From Streptomyces sp. WAC 04229 (GTDB lineage Bacteria > Actinomycetota > Actinomycetes > Streptomycetales > Streptomycetaceae), in assembly GCF_003947455.1 (NCBI RefSeq), contig NZ_QHJH01000067.1, forward strand, positions 1 through 36,315: a DNA stretch of 36,315 nucleotides, written 5' to 3'. Position 1 is the stretch's first letter. Every line of letters starts with the position of its first letter. The notes under the pieces were generated by a model. It was not told where the DNA came from, made no database searches, and worked only from the letters and a program-made list of their open reading frames with translations. Positions 34,395 to 36,315 of this stretch are shown in pieces. The translations under genes were made by a program, and so were the position numbers.

Positions 34395-36315
34395 TCAGCC
34401 CGCTGCCGCGACGCCGTCGCGCCAGGTCGGCAGCAGTTCGTCGAGCAGCGCCTCGGTGCGCGGCGGCAGACCGCGCGCCCCGCTGCGGCCGATCAGGTCG
34501 GCGGCGAGGGCGCGCAGGCGGTCGGCGTCCTCGGTGGCGTGCGTGGCGCGCAGCAGCTCGTGCCACAGGCGCTCGTCGGCCGGGGCGGTGCGCAGCGCGG
34601 CGTTCAGCGCCTCGATGGCCTTCTCCGCGCGGCCGCGCTCCAGGTGGAACTCGGAGAGCGCGAGCCCGGTGTCCGCGACCAGCAGCGGCAGCTGGGCGTC
34701 GATGATCTCGTGGGTCAGCCAGCGGTAGCGGCCCTCGGGACGGTCGGCGAGCAGCGGCCCGCGCACCAGCACCAGCGCGTCGGTGAGCAGCCGGCCGCGC
34801 ACCTGGCGGCTGTCGACACCGCGGCCCTGCGTGGCCTCGTAGTAGAGGGAGCGCAGGACGTCGAGGTCGGAGACGACGGACTTGGCGAGGGTGAGCCGCC
34901 CGGTGGCGTCGGTGCCGAGCCTCGGCGTGCCGTCGGGGTCGGTGCCCAGCCAGTCCCGCAGCCGCTCCAGGAGCGCGTCGCGCACGTCCTCCGTCACACC
35001 GCGCGGCCAGAGCGCGGAGGCCAGCACGCGCGGGTGGACGCCCTCGCGGTGCAGCAGGAGCAGCGCCAGCGCCTCGTGGAGCTGGGCGCTGCGGTCGCCG
35101 TCGGGGGCGTCGAGGCCGATGATCTCGTACGACCCGACGAGGCGCGCGTACACCGCGGGCCGCCCCTGCTCGCTGATGTCGACGAGGAACGGCGGGGTGT
35201 TGGCCGGCCCGCCGGGCCCGCGCTCGGGGTCGGCGTCGGTGAACAGCTCGACCACGGCCCGCTGCTGCGCGACCGGCAGCAACTGCGCCTCCAGCTCGAG
35301 CCCGAGGAGCGGGGCGAGCAGCTTCCCGTCCCCGGTGATCTCCATCTCCCAGGCGGCGCCGGGCAGGTCGGTGCCCTCGGTGCCGACGAGGTAGCCGATG
35401 CCGAGGCGGCCGGCGTCGGCGGCGAGTTCGGCGAGCCGCAGGGCGTCCTCGTCGGACGGCTGCGCGGCGAGCAGGACGAGGTGCGGCGCCCAACGCGTGT
35501 GCTGGGCGGGCCCGGTACGGCCGGTGAGTACGGAGTCGTGCCCGGCGGCGCCGAGCGCGCCGCGCCGCTGCCGGGTCTCGGCGGACATGGTCTCGAAGAG
35601 GTCCTCGAAGCCGTCGAGGTGCCGTATCCGGTTGGGCGCGAGCGGGGTGAGGTCGTCCCCGAACCCGACCAGCGTGATGGTCATGCGGTCCGACCAGCCG
35701 TTGGTGGCCAGCTCGGCGGCGACCGACGCGAACACGGCGGCCCGGTCGGCCTCGGCGCCGCTCAGCGAGACGAGGCCGGGCACGGCCTCCAGGTTGAGCA
35801 GCAGCCGGGAGTCGTCCATGGTGCCGAGGCTGACGAGACCCGGGTACGGGGCCGCCGTCTCGGCGTCCTCGTACCGCTCGGCGTCGGCGCGGGCCAGCAT
35901 CCAGAAGGTCTGGTCCTGCCCGACCTGCCAGGGCGCCGGCGGCTTCCCGGCCGGCTGGGCCAGCTGCAGGTGGAGGTCGCCGTTGCCGCCCATCCAGGCC
36001 GCGTAGACGACCGGCAGGGGTCGGGACTCGGCGGCGAGGGATGCGGCCAGCCCGCGCAGCGAACGGTCCAGCAGGCGTACGCCGTCGGGGTCGGCGCCGA
36101 CCAGCAGCGCGTCCTGCGCGTCCTGCGCGTCGCCGGTCGGGGTGGGCGGCTCCATGCCGCGCCGTCCGCCGACGGCTCCGAGCGCCGAGTGCCACAGCGC
36201 CTGCCGGCGCCGGCGGCCGAGGGCGCCGAGCAGACCGGCGGCGAGCAGCGGGGCGGCGAGCAGGGCCTCGGGGAGCCCGAAGGAGCGCCCGGACTCCTCG
36301 GCGGCGGGGGTGGCG
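34395..36315 (-). CDS. Membrane-anchored BTAD-type regulatory protein (partial, runs off the right edge)
   Basis: The C-terminal ~640 residues of a larger protein. The frame is open to the window edge and the true start lies outside. An ATG at 36155 exists but the coding frame clearly continues upstream of it. The upstream part holds a hydrophobic helix followed by a basic stop-transfer (LPEALLAAPLLAAGLLGALGRRRRQ). Then comes a long Ala/Leu-rich region with FTDADPERG and PFLVDISEQGRPA. About 230 residues from the end is a possible winged-helix (LLLLHREGVHPRVLASALWP), then a TPR-like bacterial transcriptional activator domain (VADTGLALSEFHLERGRAEKA). Streptomycete homologues I recall are ~1000 aa and often carry LysM. 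Whether it binds DNA is unknown. It is upstream of the prepilin peptidase gene, 35 nt apart. Confidence 0.8.
   Translation of the reverse strand, partial: ATPAAEESGRSFGLPEALLAAPLLAAGLLGALGRRRRQALWHSALGAVGGRRGMEPPTPTGDAQDAQDALLVGADPDGVRLLDRSLRGLAASLAAESRPLPVVYAAWMGGNGDLHLQLAQPAGKPPAPWQVGQDQTFWMLARADAERYEDAETAAPYPGLVSLGTMDDSRLLLNLEAVPGLVSLSGAEADRAAVFASVAAELATNGWSDRMTITLVGFGDDLTPLAPNRIRHLDGFEDLFETMSAETRQRRGALGAAGHDSVLTGRTGPAQHTRWAPHLVLLAAQPSDEDALRLAELAADAGRLGIGYLVGTEGTDLPGAAWEMEITGDGKLLAPLLGLELEAQLLPVAQQRAVVELFTDADPERGPGGPANTPPFLVDISEQGRPAVYARLVGSYEIIGLDAPDGDRSAQLHEALALLLLHREGVHPRVLASALWPRGVTEDVRDALLERLRDWLGTDPDGTPRLGTDATGRLTLAKSVVSDLDVLRSLYYEATQGRGVDSRQVRGRLLTDALVLVRGPLLADRPEGRYRWLTHEIIDAQLPLLVADTGLALSEFHLERGRAEKAIEALNAALRTAPADERLWHELLRATHATEDADRLRALAADLIGRSGARGLPPRTEALLDELLPTWRDGVAAAG

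Overview
The window is very GC-rich, uses GTG starts freely and has gene order typical of an actinomycete. A complete 14-gene NADH dehydrogenase (complex I) operon lies next to genes of the futalosine menaquinone route, as I remember from Streptomyces coelicolor (nuo around SCO4562-4575, mqnC SCO4550). I take it to be a Streptomyces chromosome or a close relative. Identifications rest on reading translations and motifs; no database search was run.

Layout. (1) 91-6973, plus strand: a compact six-gene operon of a HutC/GntR regulator, a small 2x[4Fe-4S] ferredoxin resembling AprB, a nitrate/sulfonate/taurine-type ABC importer (lipoprotein, permease, ATPase), and a 909-residue flavoprotein resembling the AprA subunit of adenylylsulfate reductase fused to a HEAT-repeat tail. 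The binding protein carries a C-terminal domain resembling NosL. This accessory cassette is the most novel part of the window. (2) 7037-9034, minus: RecQ helicase; 9267-9866, plus: Uma2-family nuclease-like protein; then a strong bidirectional terminator. (3) 9942-26023, minus: nuoA to nuoN, tightly packed and mostly with 1-8 nt overlaps. A 744-bp upstream region holds a Rex/Crp-type operator just downstream of a plausible nuo -10 element. (4) 26768-27595, plus: secreted NlpC/P60 endopeptidase with a Crp-like site upstream and a terminator after it. (5) 28009-28649, plus: peptide deformylase with an apparent C-terminal frameshift, facing an FAD-dependent isoprenoid reductase (28650-29933, minus). 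(6) 30032-31021, plus: GNAT acetyltransferase and a short PASTA protein. (7) 31008-33543, minus: menG, a degenerate amidohydrolase-like protein and mqnC. (8) 33622 to the right edge, minus: a prepilin peptidase and the C-terminal part of a membrane-anchored BTAD-type regulator that runs off the window.

How the genes fit together. Complex I reduces menaquinone. mqnC and menG make menaquinone, and the FAD-dependent reductase between them and nuo probably saturates its prenyl tail. The central block is therefore a respiratory-chain neighbourhood, with redox (Rex) and/or cAMP (Crp) control suggested by the operators. The left operon looks like a self-contained uptake-plus-redox module for an unknown, probably sulfur- or nitrogen-containing small molecule. 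The right edge looks like the start of a type IV/Flp-pilus-related or signalling region, but only two genes are visible.
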